In this document: positions 39,622-48,837 of the stretch, piece after piece
Numbering within the stretch: the stretch's first letter is position 1
Layout: each line of letters starts with the position of its first letter
Assembly (NCBI GenBank): GCA_017550645.1
Contig: JAFZOI010000016.1
Span: 1-64,000 of the forward strand
DNA length: 64,000 nucleotides
From: Oscillospiraceae bacterium
Lineage (GTDB): Bacteria; Bacillota; Clostridia; Oscillospirales; Oscillospiraceae
Direction of reading: 5' to 3'
Program-made: the position numbers and the translations under genes
The notes under the pieces: model-generated
The model's database searches: none
Told to the model about the DNA's origin: nothing
What the model saw: only the letters and a program-made list of their open reading frames with translations

Positions 39622-42228
39622 ATGAAGCTCATGCTCTTGGACGGCAACAGCATAGTCAACCGCGCGTTTTACGGCGTTCACGACCTCACAAATTCGGCCG
39701 GACTGCACACAAACGGCATCTTCGGCTTCATGAACATACTCAAAAAGCTCCTCGACGACGAGGGACCCGACCACGTATGCGTCGCGTTCGATCTCGCGGC
39801 GCCGACCTTCCGCCACAAGCGCTGGGACGGCTACAAGGCCACGCGAAAGGGCATGCCCGACGAGCTCGCCGAGCAGATGGCTCCGCTCAAGGAGGCGCTC
39901 GACGCGATGGGCATAAAGCGCGCCGAGCTCAAGGGCTACGAGGCCGACGATATCATAGGGACGCTCTCGGCCCGCTGCGAGGCTTCAGGCGGCGACTGCG
40001 TCATCGTCACGGGAGACCGCGACAGCTTCCAGCTCATTTCCGAGCGCACGACCGTCCTGCACGTCAAGACGCGCATGGGGCAGACAGAGAGCATGCGCTA
40101 CGATCCGGCGCTCTTTCGAGAGGAATACGGCTTCGAGCCGCCGCGCATGGTCGACCTCAAGGCGCTCATGGGCGACGCCTCGGACAACATCCCCGGCGTG
40201 CGCGGCGTCGGCGAGAAGACGGCTCTCGACCTCATCCGGCGCTACGGGACGCTCGACGGCGTCTACGCGGCCGAGAGCGAGCAAAAGCCCGCGCTGGAAG
40301 CCAAGCTCGAAGCCGGGCGCGAGAGCGCGTACCTCTCCTATGAGCTCGCGACGATAGACCGCGACGTCCCGCTCGAGGTCTCCCCCGCCGACTGCGCGTA
40401 TAACGGCCCGGACCGCGAGGCGCTGCTCGCGGTGTTCCGCAAACTGGAGTTTTTCAAGCTCATCGACAAATGGGGCCTGCGCGACGCCGCGGCGCCGGAG
40501 GCCGAGCCCGCAAAAGAGACGGCCTGGATCCTCGGCGCGGACGAGACCGTGCTCGAAGCATGGAAGAAAGCCGAGCACGTCGCCGTGCTGGGGCTTTCCG
40601 AGGGCGTCGCCGTCTCCTGCGGCGGCGAAGTCCGCATACTCATGCGCGACGAGCTCGGCGACGGGTACCGCCCGCTCGCGGAAAAGCTCTTTTCCGGCGA
40701 TATCAAGAAGGTCGCGCACGACCTCAAATCGCTCGTGCACCTCCTCGACGCGGACGGGCTGCCGCGCGAGGGCTTCGTATTCGACACGATGCTAGCGGCG
40801 TACCTGCTCTCGCCGACGGATTCGGACTACTCGATAGAAAAGATCGCCGCGCGAAACGGCTTCGAGCTCCCGCCGACCTCGCTCTATACGGCTCCGGAGG
40901 CCTTCGCGCCGCTCGCAGACAGGACGGCGGCATTCTCCGCGTGGGCGACGCACGCCGCGGCGCTGGAGACGCTGTACGAAAAGCTCGCGCCGCGTCTTGA
41001 GGAGGCGGGGATGACTGAGCTGCTGGAAAAGGTCGAGCTACCGCTCGCGCCCGTCCTCGCGGACATGGAGACGGCGGGCTTTCTCATCGACAGAAAAGCG
41101 CTCGGCGCCTTCGGCGAGACGCTCTCGAAGCGCGTGACCGAGCTCGAGGAGCGCATCTACGAGCTCGCGGGCGAGCGCTTCAACATCAATTCCACAAAGC
41201 AGCTCGGCGAAGTGCTCTTCGTCAAGCTGATGCTCCCCTACTCGAAGAAGACCAAGACGGGGTACTCGACGAATATCGACGTCCTCGAAAAGCTGCGCGG
41301 AAAGCACCCCATCATATCGGACATCATCGAATACCGCGCCGTCTCGAAGCTCAAATCGACGTACGCGGACGGGCTGCTGAAGGTCATCGCGCCGGACGGG
41401 CGCATCCACACGAACTTCACTATGACCGTCACGGCGACGGGGCGGCTCTCCTCCACCGAGCCGAACCTGCAGAACATCCCCGTGCGCACGGAACTCGGGC
41501 GCGAGGTGCGGCGCGTCTTCGTCGCGCCGAAGGGCTGCGTCCTCGTCGACGCGGACTACTCGCAGATAGAGCTGCGCCTGCTGGCGCACATCTCCGGCGA
41601 CGAGCGCATGCGCGAAGCCTTCACCTCCGGAGCGGACATCCACAGGCAGACCGCCTCGCAGGTCTTCGGCGTGCCGCCCGAGGAGGTCACCTCCCTCATG
41701 CGAAGCCGCGCCAAGGCCGTCAACTTCGGCATCGTCTACGGCATCTCCGCCTTCTCGCTGGCCGAGGACATAGGCGTCCCCGTCTACGAGGCGAAGGCAT
41801 ATATGGAGAGCTACCTCGAGAATTTCAGCGGCGTGCGCGAATACATGAAGAGCATAGTCGAAAAGGCCCGCGCCGACGGCTTCGTTTCGACCATCATGGG
41901 CCGCCGCCGCGCGATACCGGAGCTCTCGTCGTCTAACCACAATACGCGCTCTTTCGGCGAGCGCGTCGCGCTCAACACGCCCATTCAGGGCAGCGCGGCC
42001 GACGTCATCAAGCTCGCGATGATACGCGTCGCGGAAAGGCTCAGGGCAGAGGGGCTGCGCTCGAGGCTCATCATGCAGGTCCACGACGAGCTCATCGTCG
42101 AGGCGCCCGAGGACGAGGCAGAGCGCGTCGCCGCGCTGCTGACCGAGGAGATGGAGAGCGTCGTCTCCCTCTCGGTGCCGCTGACGGCGGAGGCGAAGTA
42201 CGCCGCGACGTGGTACGACGCGAAATGA
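39622..42228 (+). CDS. polA: DNA polymerase I
   Basis: 868 residues from ATG 39622. N-terminal 5'-3' exonuclease (LLDGNSIVNRAFYGV, KGYEADDIIGTLS, GDRDSFQL), central 3'-5' exonuclease-like domain, and C-terminal family A polymerase with DADYSQIELRLLAHISGD, RSRAKAVNFGIVYG and the metal-binding VHDELIVE. In the central domain the first acidic motif (DxE in proofreading enzymes) reads VLGLSEG, so proofreading is probably lost, as in Bacillus Pol I. The stop overlaps the start of rimI (ATGA). Confidence 0.95.
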   Translation: MKLMLLDGNSIVNRAFYGVHDLTNSAGLHTNGIFGFMNILKKLLDDEGPDHVCVAFDLAAPTFRHKRWDGYKATRKGMPDELAEQMAPLKEALDAMGIKRAELKGYEADDIIGTLSARCEASGGDCVIVTGDRDSFQLISERTTVLHVKTRMGQTESMRYDPALFREEYGFEPPRMVDLKALMGDASDNIPGVRGVGEKTALDLIRRYGTLDGVYAAESEQKPALEAKLEAGRESAYLSYELATIDRDVPLEVSPADCAYNGPDREALLAVFRKLEFFKLIDKWGLRDAAAPEAEPAKETAWILGADETVLEAWKKAEHVAVLGLSEGVAVSCGGEVRILMRDELGDGYRPLAEKLFSGDIKKVAHDLKSLVHLLDADGLPREGFVFDTMLAAYLLSPTDSDYSIEKIAARNGFELPPTSLYTAPEAFAPLADRTAAFSAWATHAAALETLYEKLAPRLEEAGMTELLEKVELPLAPVLADMETAGFLIDRKALGAFGETLSKRVTELEERIYELAGERFNINSTKQLGEVLFVKLMLPYSKKTKTGYSTNIDVLEKLRGKHPIISDIIEYRAVSKLKSTYADGLLKVIAPDGRIHTNFTMTVTATGRLSSTEPNLQNIPVRTELGREVRRVFVAPKGCVLVDADYSQIELRLLAHISGDERMREAFTSGADIHRQTASQVFGVPPEEVTSLMRSRAKAVNFGIVYGISAFSLAEDIGVPVYEAKAYMESYLENFSGVREYMKSIVEKARADGFVSTIMGRRRAIPELSSSNHNTRSFGERVALNTPIQGSAADVIKLAMIRVAERLRAEGLRSRLIMQVHDELIVEAPEDEAERVAALLTEEMESVVSLSVPLTAEAKYAATWYDAK

Positions 42229-42656
42229 CGATACGAAGGCTTACGGAGGCGGACCTTCCGGCCGCCGCGGAGATAGAAAAGGAGTGCTTCTCCGTCCCAT
42301 GGACGGAGGCGATGCTCCTCGGCGAGCTCGCGGAGGGGCTCTACCTCGGCGCGTTCGAGGATGACGCGCTAATAGGCTACTGCGGCATGCGCGCCGTTCT
42401 CGACGAGGGGTATATAAACAACGTCGCCGTCCTGCCGGCGTTCCGCAGACGCGGCGTCGCGTGCTCTCTGCTAACGGAGCTCGAAAAAAGCGCGGAGGGG
42501 CTCTCCTTCCTGACGCTGGAGGTGCGCGAGAGCAACCTGCCCGCGCAGGCGCTCTACCTCTCGCTCGGATACCTCCCGGTCGGGCGCAGGCCGCGCTACT
42601 ACGAGCGCCCCGTCGAGGACGCGATACTGATGACCAAATACTTCACGGGTCGGTGA
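42225..42656 (+). CDS. rimI: Ribosomal protein S18 alanine N-acetyltransferase RimI family
   Basis: 143 residues from the ATG that overlaps the polA stop by 4 nt. Single GNAT domain with acetyl-CoA loop VLPAFRRRGVACSLL and ESNLPAQALYLSLGY near the end. ECFSVPWTEAMLL is typical of RimI proteins encoded beside tsaB/tsaD. It acetylates N-terminal Ala of S18 in E. coli; clostridial versions may have broader N-terminal targets. It lies just before tsaD, a frequent arrangement. Confidence 0.9.
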   Translation: MTIRRLTEADLPAAAEIEKECFSVPWTEAMLLGELAEGLYLGAFEDDALIGYCGMRAVLDEGYINNVAVLPAFRRRGVACSLLTELEKSAEGLSFLTLEVRESNLPAQALYLSLGYLPVGRRPRYYERPVEDAILMTKYFTGR

Positions 42657-42661
42657 AAAAC

Positions 42662-43678
42662 ATGCTCATTCTTTCAGTCGAATCCTCATGCGACGAGACC
42701 GCCGTCGCCGTCACGGAAAACGGCAGGCGCGTCCTCTCGGACGCGATCGACTCGCAGGTCGCGCTCCACGCCGTCTACGGCGGCGTCGTGCCGGAGCTCG
42801 CCTCGCGTCGGCACGCGGAGATCATCGCTCCGCTCGCGGATCGCGCGCTCGCGGACGCGGGCGTCACCCGCGCGGACGTTGACGCGGTCGCCGTCACGGC
42901 GGCGCCGGGGCTTATAGGCGCGCTGCTCGTCGGCGTGAACTTCGCTAAGTCCGTCTCGCTTGCGCTGAATATACCGCTCATCCCCGTACACCACATACGC
43001 GGCCACATCGCCGCGAACTACATCGCACATCCCGACCTTGAGCCGCCCTTCGTCGCGCTCGCAGTCTCGGGCGGCAATACGCTTCTTGCCGAGGTGCGCG
43101 GCTATACGGATATCCGTGTGCTCGGCTCGACGCGCGACGACGCGGCGGGAGAATGCTTCGACAAGACCGCGCGCGTGCTCGGCCTGCCATACCCCGGGGG
43201 CGCGCTGCTCGAAAAGCTGGCCGACGGCGGCGACGCGGAAAAATACCCGCTCCCGCGCGCGCACGTCGCGGGAAATCCGCTCGATATGTCCTTTTCGGGG
43301 CTCAAGACGGCCGTCGTCAACATCGTCCACACGGCGGAACAGCGCGGCGAGGAGATCGACAGGGCCTCGCTGGCCGCCGCAGTCTGCCGCGCCGTCTGCG
43401 ATACGCTCGTCCCGCGCGCTATGGAGGCGCTCGACGCGACCGGACTCAGCACTCTCGCGGTCGGCGGGGGCGTCGCGGCGAACGCACATCTTCGCTCCGC
43501 GCTCGAAAAAGCCTGCGCGAAAAAAGGAGCGAAGCTCTATATCGCGCCGCTCTCCCTCTGCGGCGACAACGCCGCCATGATAGGCTGTCAGGGGTATTAC
43601 GAGTACCTCGCGGGGGTCCGCGCGGACCTCTCTCTCAACGCCTGCGCAACGATGGACGTCGACGCGCTGCGCTTTTAG
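42662..43678 (+). CDS. tsaD: tRNA t6A37 threonylcarbamoyltransferase TsaD
   Basis: 338 residues from ATG 42662. ASKHA-fold ATPase with the metal ligands in HIRGH (VHHIRGHIAANYI), the N-terminal SVESSCDETAVAV, VVPELASRRHAEII, and the SFSGLKTAV and GGGVAANAHLR motifs. It transfers threonylcarbamoyl to A37 of ANN tRNAs with TsaB and TsaE, which are not in this window. The MtaB product further modifies the same base. Downstream lies a gene-free, lower-GC stretch. Confidence 0.95.
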   Translation: MLILSVESSCDETAVAVTENGRRVLSDAIDSQVALHAVYGGVVPELASRRHAEIIAPLADRALADAGVTRADVDAVAVTAAPGLIGALLVGVNFAKSVSLALNIPLIPVHHIRGHIAANYIAHPDLEPPFVALAVSGGNTLLAEVRGYTDIRVLGSTRDDAAGECFDKTARVLGLPYPGGALLEKLADGGDAEKYPLPRAHVAGNPLDMSFSGLKTAVVNIVHTAEQRGEEIDRASLAAAVCRAVCDTLVPRAMEALDATGLSTLAVGGGVAANAHLRSALEKACAKKGAKLYIAPLSLCGDNAAMIGCQGYYEYLAGVRADLSLNACATMDVDALRF

Positions 43679-44120
43679 AGTGCATGTTCATGCGCACGGC
43701 AATTCATTGTAAATATATGGCATTTATTTATGTTGTTATGTATACCGATTACTTATGTTGATTTCTGTCGTTTCAGAACTTGACAGGCCTTCCATTTTCT
43801 GTAAATATCGTCTGTAAGGCTCTGTATATCTCATTTTCTCAGCCGTTGAAAACTCTGTTGATAATGTTAATAACTCGATGTAATGCAATTCCCTTTTTGC
43901 GTTATGTAAATTTCGCTTTTGACCCTTCTCTGCCCGTCTCGCGGGACTTCCGGACCCCTTTACGGGGCGCTTCGCGCAGGGCGGATAAACATAATGTAAG
44001 TTACTTTTAATTATTCGCGGCGGTTTTATTGCAAAAAATGCAGCCGCCCTGAAACCGCTTGACGTTACGTCTACCACGGCATAGTCTGAATACAAATTGT
44101 AATCACAGATTTTCGTCTAC
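43679..44120. other. Gene-free, low-GC stretch between tsaD and tRNA-Thr
   Basis: About 440 bases noticeably richer in A and T than the surroundings. Short frames on both strands (e.g. 43736-44095 minus) lack a ribosome site and recognisable composition. One inverted repeat, GGCGG...CCGCC with a T/A-rich loop, lies at about 44016-44050 and could be a weak terminator. I see no gene, known RNA or repeat element. Confidence 0.6.
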
Positions 44121-44124
44121 GGGC

Positions 44125-44153
44125 TTGACAAACTTGTCCCGCGTGGTTATAAT
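44125..44153 (+). promoter_or_regulatory. Consensus promoter of tRNA-Thr
   Basis: TTGACA (44125-44130), 17 nt, TATAAT (44148-44153): both hexamers perfect, ending 12 nt before the tRNA. Confidence 0.9.
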
Positions 44154-44165
44154 ATGCGTGTTTTT

Positions 44166-44241
44166 GCTGGTGTAGCTCAGTCGGTAGAGCAGCTGATTCG
44201 TAATCAGCAGGTCGGGAGTTCGAGTCTCCCCACCAGCTCCA
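44166..44241 (+). tRNA. tRNA-Thr (anticodon CGT)
   Basis: Acceptor arm GCTGGTG/CACCAGC, D-arm AGCTCAGTCGGTAGAGC, anticodon stem GCTGA/TCAGC around loop TTCGTAA (anticodon CGT, reading ACG), T-arm GGGAG-TTCGAGT-CTCCC. Discriminator T, and CCA is encoded (44239-44241). It is an ANN-decoding tRNA and so a target of the TsaD and MtaB enzymes encoded in this window. Confidence 0.97.
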
Positions 44242-44245
44242 GAAA

Positions 44246-44271
44246 TAAGCACGCGAAAGCGTGCTTTTTTC
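44246..44271 (+). terminator. Intrinsic terminator after tRNA-Thr
   Basis: AAGCACGC-GAAA-GCGTGCTT, a stem with a GAAA tetraloop, followed by TTTT. Confidence 0.9.
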
Positions 44272-44416
44272 TATGCCCTGCCGCGCGCAGGGCCCCGCGC
44301 ATATCGCGCCGCCGAGGACTTTTCCGTTCTCGGCGGCGTTTTGTCATATTTCCCTCCCGAATCCGTCTATCGGGGTGAAGGATCCTTCGGCATTTTCGAG
44401 GAAAGGAGGTCCCGGC

Positions 44417-44977
44417 ATGGAAGATCGCGAGATACTCGCTCTTTTCGAGGCGCGCGACGATGCCGCCCTGCGCGAGCTGGACGCGCGCTACGGCGCTCTC
44501 TGCCGCTCGACGGCGAGGAACATACTCGGCAGCGACGCGGACGCGGAGGAGTGCTTCAACGACGCGCTGCTGCGCGCGTGGAACGCGATACCGCCCGAGA
44601 GTCCTACGTACTTGCGCGCCTATCTGCTCAAGCTCACGCGCGGCGTCGCCATCGACCGGCTCAGGGCCTCCGGCGCGGCCAAGCGCGGAGGCGGCGAGCT
44701 CCCGCTCGTGCTCGACGAGCTGGCCGAATGCGTCCCCGGCGGCCTTGACACGGAGGACGAGGCGCTCGCGAAGGCTCTCGGCGAGGCCGTGAGCCGCTTT
44801 CTCGCGGAGCTGCCGCAGCGCGACAGGACGATCTTCGTCCGGCGCTGCTTCATGGTCGAGCCCCACAGGGACATCGCCCGCAGCCTCGGCATGCGCGAGA
44901 ACACCGTCGCGGTCATCCTGCGGCGGACGCGGCAGAGGCTGAGGGCCTACCTGACGAAGGAGGGTTATCTGCAATGA
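44417..44977 (+). CDS. RNA polymerase sigma-70 family factor, ECF-like
   Basis: 186 residues from ATG with AAAGGAGGT upstream. Region 2 (ALRELDARYGALCRSTARNI ... DAEECFNDALLRAWNAI) and region 4 helix-turn-helix (FLAELPQRDRTIFVRRCF ... DIARSLGMRENTVAVILRRT) are visible, with no region 1 or 3. The DAEEC-ND..L..WN version is the clostridial group usually paired with a membrane partner. The next gene overlaps by 4 nt and encodes a one-helix membrane protein, so the two form a probable sigma/anti-sigma module. The inducing signal is unknown. Confidence 0.88.
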   Translation: MEDREILALFEARDDAALRELDARYGALCRSTARNILGSDADAEECFNDALLRAWNAIPPESPTYLRAYLLKLTRGVAIDRLRASGAAKRGGGELPLVLDELAECVPGGLDTEDEALAKALGEAVSRFLAELPQRDRTIFVRRCFMVEPHRDIARSLGMRENTVAVILRRTRQRLRAYLTKEGYLQ

Positions 44978-46467
44978 AAACGAACGGGCTTTTCGAGAGC
45001 CTTCAATATCTCGACGACAAGCTGCTCGCGGAGGAGACGTCCGCGGCCGCGCCGAAGCGCGCATGGCTCCGCTGGGGAGCCGCGGCGGCCTGCCTCGTCA
45101 TAATAGTCGGCGCGTTCGCACTGCTGCACAAGCCTGCGCCCGCCCCCGAGCCAGCCCCCACCGTCGGCCCTACGGAACTCTCCGGGAGCGGCGACGGACC
45201 GACAGTGCCCGGCGGCGTGCCGGAATACCGTACCGGAACGCCGGCTGCGAAACCGAGCACGCCTCCCGAGCCGGCTCCCACGGTCGACCCGGCGGAGGTC
45301 TACGGGAGCGGCGACGGGCCGATAGTGCCCGGCGGCGTGCCGGGAGACTATATCGGAGTGCCGGGGACGGAACCGGGCGCGGCTCCCGGGGTCACGCCGG
45401 ACGGCCCCATGCCGGACGTGCTTGCATGGAACACTCTGGAATACGCGCCGGTCGCAGACATGGCCTGGGCTGCGGTGAGCGAGCCGCTGACGGAGGAACA
45501 GCTCGCCGATTGTCTGCCGGATATCATGCTTGAATGGATGTCGAACGCCGAGGGATATGCAGTATACTGGCTTCAGGACGGCTCCGGAGGGCTCGCTTAC
45601 GTCGAGCTGCGGCTGACCGACGCCGAGCACGGCTGGACCATCCGGGCGACCCTCATCCCCGAGGACGCCGTCCGCGCGCCGGCTTTCGGGATCGAGCCGG
45701 AGCCGGACGAGCGCGTCAGCGCCTTCGACGGGCACGAATACCGCGCCTACCGCGCGTATTACGACGCCGACGGCGTCAGGCGCGTCTGGATGGGCGCCGA
45801 CTTTGAAAAGGACGGGATAGAGTATACTCTCACGACAGACGTCGTCATTGCCGATCGGGACGAGCTCTTCGCAGCTATCGACCTGAGGGACGTCATGCTC
45901 GCCTACATGACGGGGACGCATTCCGTCCCCGACCTGAGCGGATATCAATACGGCGAATATGTGATGATAGACAGATACGAGACGCTTGCCGAGGCGCGCG
46001 AGGACCCGGACTTCGGCGCGTACGTCCCCGCTTCGAGCCCCGAGGGCTTCGAGGAGGACTTCGCGCGGCGCTACAAGTTCGAGGACACGACCGACTATCT
46101 GCTCGTCTCGTGGATCGGCGGGTCCGGCAACGGGTACGGCGACCTGCAGTGGGTCGCGTCGACGGTCACGGACGAGGCGCTCGGGCGCGTCGTCTCCCCG
46201 GACGAGCGCGAGAAATACGACGTCTCGCTCTACCCGATCCCGTGGTCGACGAGCGTGCCGCGCGAGAACTGGATGACGTTCGAGGAGCCCGTCTTCCGCA
46301 TAGGCGACCTGACGCGCGAGCTCGTCGAAGCGCGGGCGCACGCGAGCGACGACGGCCCCGTGCTGACGCACTTCTCGGTGCTCTACGATACGGGCGTGCT
46401 CGTGCGCGTCGTATCCAAGGGCGTCGATCCCGGCTGGCTGTACGAGACGCTTATAAGCCTCGGCTGA
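44974..46467 (+). CDS. Probable membrane anti-sigma factor with large extracytoplasmic domain
   Basis: 497 residues. Short cytoplasmic N terminus (residues 1-28: MKTNGLFESLQYLDDKLLAEE), one transmembrane helix (about 29-50, WGAAAACLVIIVGAFALL), then a Pro/Gly/Thr-rich segment with two 40-residue repeats (PEPAPTV...SGDGP.VPGGVP), then a 350-residue extracytoplasmic domain I cannot assign. It overlaps the sigma gene by 4 nt. Topology and coupling suggest anti-sigma function, with the outer domain as sensor, but no zinc-binding anti-sigma HxxxCxxC motif is present in the short cytoplasmic part. Confidence 0.65.
   Translation: MKTNGLFESLQYLDDKLLAEETSAAAPKRAWLRWGAAAACLVIIVGAFALLHKPAPAPEPAPTVGPTELSGSGDGPTVPGGVPEYRTGTPAAKPSTPPEPAPTVDPAEVYGSGDGPIVPGGVPGDYIGVPGTEPGAAPGVTPDGPMPDVLAWNTLEYAPVADMAWAAVSEPLTEEQLADCLPDIMLEWMSNAEGYAVYWLQDGSGGLAYVELRLTDAEHGWTIRATLIPEDAVRAPAFGIEPEPDERVSAFDGHEYRAYRAYYDADGVRRVWMGADFEKDGIEYTLTTDVVIADRDELFAAIDLRDVMLAYMTGTHSVPDLSGYQYGEYVMIDRYETLAEAREDPDFGAYVPASSPEGFEEDFARRYKFEDTTDYLLVSWIGGSGNGYGDLQWVASTVTDEALGRVVSPDEREKYDVSLYPIPWSTSVPRENWMTFEEPVFRIGDLTRELVEARAHASDDGPVLTHFSVLYDTGVLVRVVSKGVDPGWLYETLISLG
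45142..45381 (+). repeat. Two 120-bp tandem coding repeats
   Basis: 45142-45261 and 45262-45381 encode diverged 40-residue copies (PEPAPTVGPTELSGSGDGP and PEPAPTVDPAEVYGSGDGP at their starts) in the linker of the anti-sigma-like protein. Confidence 0.8.
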
Positions 46468-46477
46468 AGGCATAACA

Positions 46478-46512
46478 AAAGGGAGTGAGCATTCCGCTCA
46501 CTCCCTTGCTTT
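46478..46512. terminator. Bidirectional intrinsic terminator
   Basis: AAGGGAGTGAGC / GCTCACTCCCTT stem with A- and T-rich flanks between convergent genes. Confidence 0.88.
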
Positions 46513-46521
46513 TTGTTTGGC

Positions 46522-47382
46522 TCAGTTCTCTTCCTCGTCCTGCACGAGGCGGACGGCGATGCGCTCCTCCGGGTCGTCGATGCCGTTCTCGGCGAGGGCC
46601 TTGGAGCAGTTTTCAATGAGATCGTAGAGCACGTTCCAGTAGTTCGGCGTCTCGCACCACGCGCGGACGCTGAATATGTACGTGTCGTCGTCGACGTTCG
46701 TCATGCGCGCAAACGGCTCCGGGTCGGTCAGGACGCCCTCGGTGTCGACGGCGGCCTGAAGCAGGACGCGCTTGACAAAGTCGGCGTCGATGTCGTTGGT
46801 TATCTTGAAATCCTGATCGACGCGGCGCTTGTCGGCGGCGCTGAAGTTGGTCACGTTGGCGTTCATGAGGTCGCCGTTGGGGACGAGTATCTTCTTGTTA
46901 TCGAGAGTCATGATGGTCGTATAGAAGATGCTGATATCTCTGACGTAGCCCTCGGCGCCGGTGGACTCGATATAGTCGCCTATCTTGAAGGGCTTGAAGA
47001 TGATGATCATGAGGCCGCCGGCGAGGTTGCCGAAGGCGCCCTGCAGCGCGAGGCCGATGGCGAGGCCGCAGGAGGCGAGTACGGCGACGACGCTCGACAT
47101 GGAGACGCCGAGTATCTCGACGACGCTGATTATCAGTATCGCGTAGAGCAGGACCTTCACGGCGCTCTTGGCGATGTGCTTTATCATCTCGTCGAGCTTC
47201 ATCTTGTCGATGCCCTTAGAGATGAGCTTGACGAGCAGCCTGATGATAAAATAGCCGACTATGAGCACGGCGAGCGCGAGGACGATCTTGCCCCCGTAGG
47301 TGCCGAGGAGGTCTATCCCCTTTTTCACAAATTCGCTCATGGCATTCACATCTTCTTTCAATCGCCTCAGCTCCGTTTCCAT
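46522..47382 (-). CDS. mscS: Small-conductance mechanosensitive channel, MscS family
   Basis: About 286 residues. Hydrophobic helices at the N terminus (KIVLALAVLIVGYFIIRLL), the pore-lining helix with its Ala/Gly pattern (AVLASCGLAIGLALQGAFGNLAGGLMI), the FKIGDYIE beta-domain entry and PNGDLMNANVTN, all typical of MscS. It releases solutes upon hypo-osmotic shock. The start is uncertain: an ATG at 47382 begins METELRRLKED, and another at 47340 begins MSEFVKKGID; neither has a strong ribosome site, and the open frame extends to 47433. Confidence 0.88.
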   Translation of the reverse strand: METELRRLKEDVNAMSEFVKKGIDLLGTYGGKIVLALAVLIVGYFIIRLLVKLISKGIDKMKLDEMIKHIAKSAVKVLLYAILIISVVEILGVSMSSVVAVLASCGLAIGLALQGAFGNLAGGLMIIIFKPFKIGDYIESTGAEGYVRDISIFYTTIMTLDNKKILVPNGDLMNANVTNFSAADKRRVDQDFKITNDIDADFVKRVLLQAAVDTEGVLTDPEPFARMTNVDDDTYIFSVRAWCETPNYWNVLYDLIENCSKALAENGIDDPEERIAVRLVQDEEEN

Positions 47383-47460
47383 GACTTCGTTCTTATCACA
47401 AGAAAGTATACCATCGGCCGGACGGCTTTGCAACAGTTCGCTTCCCTTTCGGCCGGGGCA

Positions 47461-47500
47461 AAAAAAGCCCGCGCGCGGAATTTTCCGCGCGCGGGATGCT
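47461..47500 (-). terminator. Intrinsic terminator at the end of the peptide-transport operon
   Basis: On the minus strand CCCGCGCGCGGAA / TTCCGCGCGCGGG followed by CTTTTTTT, directly after the 101-residue gene. Confidence 0.85.
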
Positions 47501-47806
47501 TTATCTGTGCTTGAAGACGAGGTACATTATCAGGATGATGAGCCCGAGGCCGACGATGAACGCAAGAGCTATGAGCAGGGCCGCCGAAAGCGCGCCCCAG
47601 ATGGCGCTGCTGCGCTCCTCGCGGGTCGTCTCCTGCGGCGGAGCCTGTTGGGCGGCCTCGGCGCGCTCGGCCTTCTTTGCCTGCCTCCGCGCCGCCTTCT
47701 CGGCCTTGTCGCCGATCCGGTAGTACCCTATCGGAGTGCGGACGAAGAGGTCGCTCATGTCGGCGACCGTGCGCCCGTCATCGTCGTCCCAGGTCTTCTT
47801 TGCCAT
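47501..47806 (-). CDS. Small one-helix membrane protein of unknown function
   Basis: 101 residues: an acidic N terminus ([20 protein letters not shown]), a YYRIGD stretch, an Ala/Lys/Glu-rich probable helix (about residues 33-56), and a C-terminal transmembrane segment (about 68-97, rich in Leu, Ile and Ala) ending FKHR. It shares one base with the oppF stop and is the last gene before a terminator, so it is expressed with the oligopeptide transporter. I do not recognise it. Being at the end of the operon, it may be an accessory to the permease or unrelated. Confidence 0.6.
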   Translation of the reverse strand: MAKKTWDDDDGRTVADMSDLFVRTPIGYYRIGDKAEKAARRQAKKAERAEAAQQAPPQETTREERSSAIWGALSAALLIALAFIVGLGLIILIMYLVFKHR

Positions 47807-48837
47807 CAGTCGTACTTGTGGCAGGCAACGAAGTGGCCCGGCTCTATCTCCTTCTGGACGGGCTCCTCGACCTTGCAGCGCTCCGTGCAGTGCACACAGC
47901 GGGTATGGAACTTGCAGCCTGAGGGCGGGTTCGCGGGAGACGGGATGCTGCCCTCGAGCACGATGCGCTTCATCTTGACCGTCGGGTCGGGCACGGGGAT
48001 GGCGGAGAAGAGGGCCTCCGTATACGGATGGAGCGGATTGCGGAAGATGTCGTCCTTCGCGCCGTACTCGACGAGGTTGCCGAGGTACATGACGCCGACA
48101 GCGTCGGAGATGTGCTCGACGACGGAGAGGTCGTGGGAGATGAAGAGATACGTGAGGTTGTTCTTTTCCTGGAGATCGTTGAGCAGGTTGATTATCTGGG
48201 CCTGGATGGAGACGTCCAGCGCGGAGACCGGCTCGTCGCAGACGATGAACTCGGGCTTGAGGGCGAGCGCGCGGGCGATGCAGATACGCTGGCGCTGGCC
48301 GCCGGAGAACTCGTGCGGATAGCGGTCCTTGTGGAAGGGCTGGAGGCCGCAGTTGTCCATGACCTCGTCGATATAGTCGTTATACTCTTCCTTGGAGACG
48401 ATGTTGTGCTGGCGGACGGCCTCTCCGATTATCTCGCCGACGGGGAGACGGGGCGAGAGCGAGGAGAACGGATCCTGGAAGATGATCTGCATCTTCGGAC
48501 GCATGGCGTTGAGCTCGCGGGAGCTGAGATCGTAGACCTCCTGACCGTTGAATAGCACCTGCCCGGCGGTCTTGTCGGGATAAAGGCGCAGTATCGTGCG
48601 GCCGGTCGTCGTCTTTCCGCAGCCGGACTCGCCGACGAGGCCCATGGTCTGGCCCCTCTTGAGGTTGAAGGTGACGCCGTCGACGGCCTTGACGTAGCCG
48701 ACGGTCTTGGAGATCATGCCGCCCTTGATGGGGAAGTATTTCTTCAGGCCGTTGACCATCAGGATATACTGGGGATCGTACTCGACGGGGGTGACGGCAG
48801 TCTCGGGGAGCTTGGCTTTCTTTTCAGACATGCTCAT
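47806..48837 (-). CDS. oppF: Oligopeptide ABC transporter ATP-binding protein OppF
   Basis: 343 residues. Walker [15 protein letters not shown], signature [15 protein letters not shown], Walker [15 protein letters not shown], and the OppF-type C-terminal extension with four cysteines around [15 protein letters not shown] (putative Fe-S site of the Dpp/Opp ATPases). [14 protein letters not shown] is the usual OppF start. It pairs with OppD to drive peptide import. The first codons overlap the oppD stop by 4 nt. Confidence 0.93.
   Translation of the reverse strand: MSMSEKKAKLPETAVTPVEYDPQYILMVNGLKKYFPIKGGMISKTVGYVKAVDGVTFNLKRGQTMGLVGESGCGKTTTGRTILRLYPDKTAGQVLFNGQEVYDLSSRELNAMRPKMQIIFQDPFSSLSPRLPVGEIIGEAVRQHNIVSKEEYNDYIDEVMDNCGLQPFHKDRYPHEFSGGQRQRICIARALALKPEFIVCDEPVSALDVSIQAQIINLLNDLQEKNNLTYLFISHDLSVVEHISDAVGVMYLGNLVEYGAKDDIFRNPLHPYTEALFSAIPVPDPTVKMKRIVLEGSIPSPANPPSGCKFHTRCVHCTERCKVEEPVQKEIEPGHFVACHKYD

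Noticed and set aside
40500-41000. Active proofreading domain in DNA polymerase I
   Set aside because: The first acidic exonuclease motif reads VLGLSEG, so the DxE pair needed for 3'-5' cleavage is missing.
43736-44095. 119-codon minus-strand ORF in the gap after tsaD
   Set aside because: No ribosome site, no hydrophobic or domain pattern, and it covers a region with non-coding composition.
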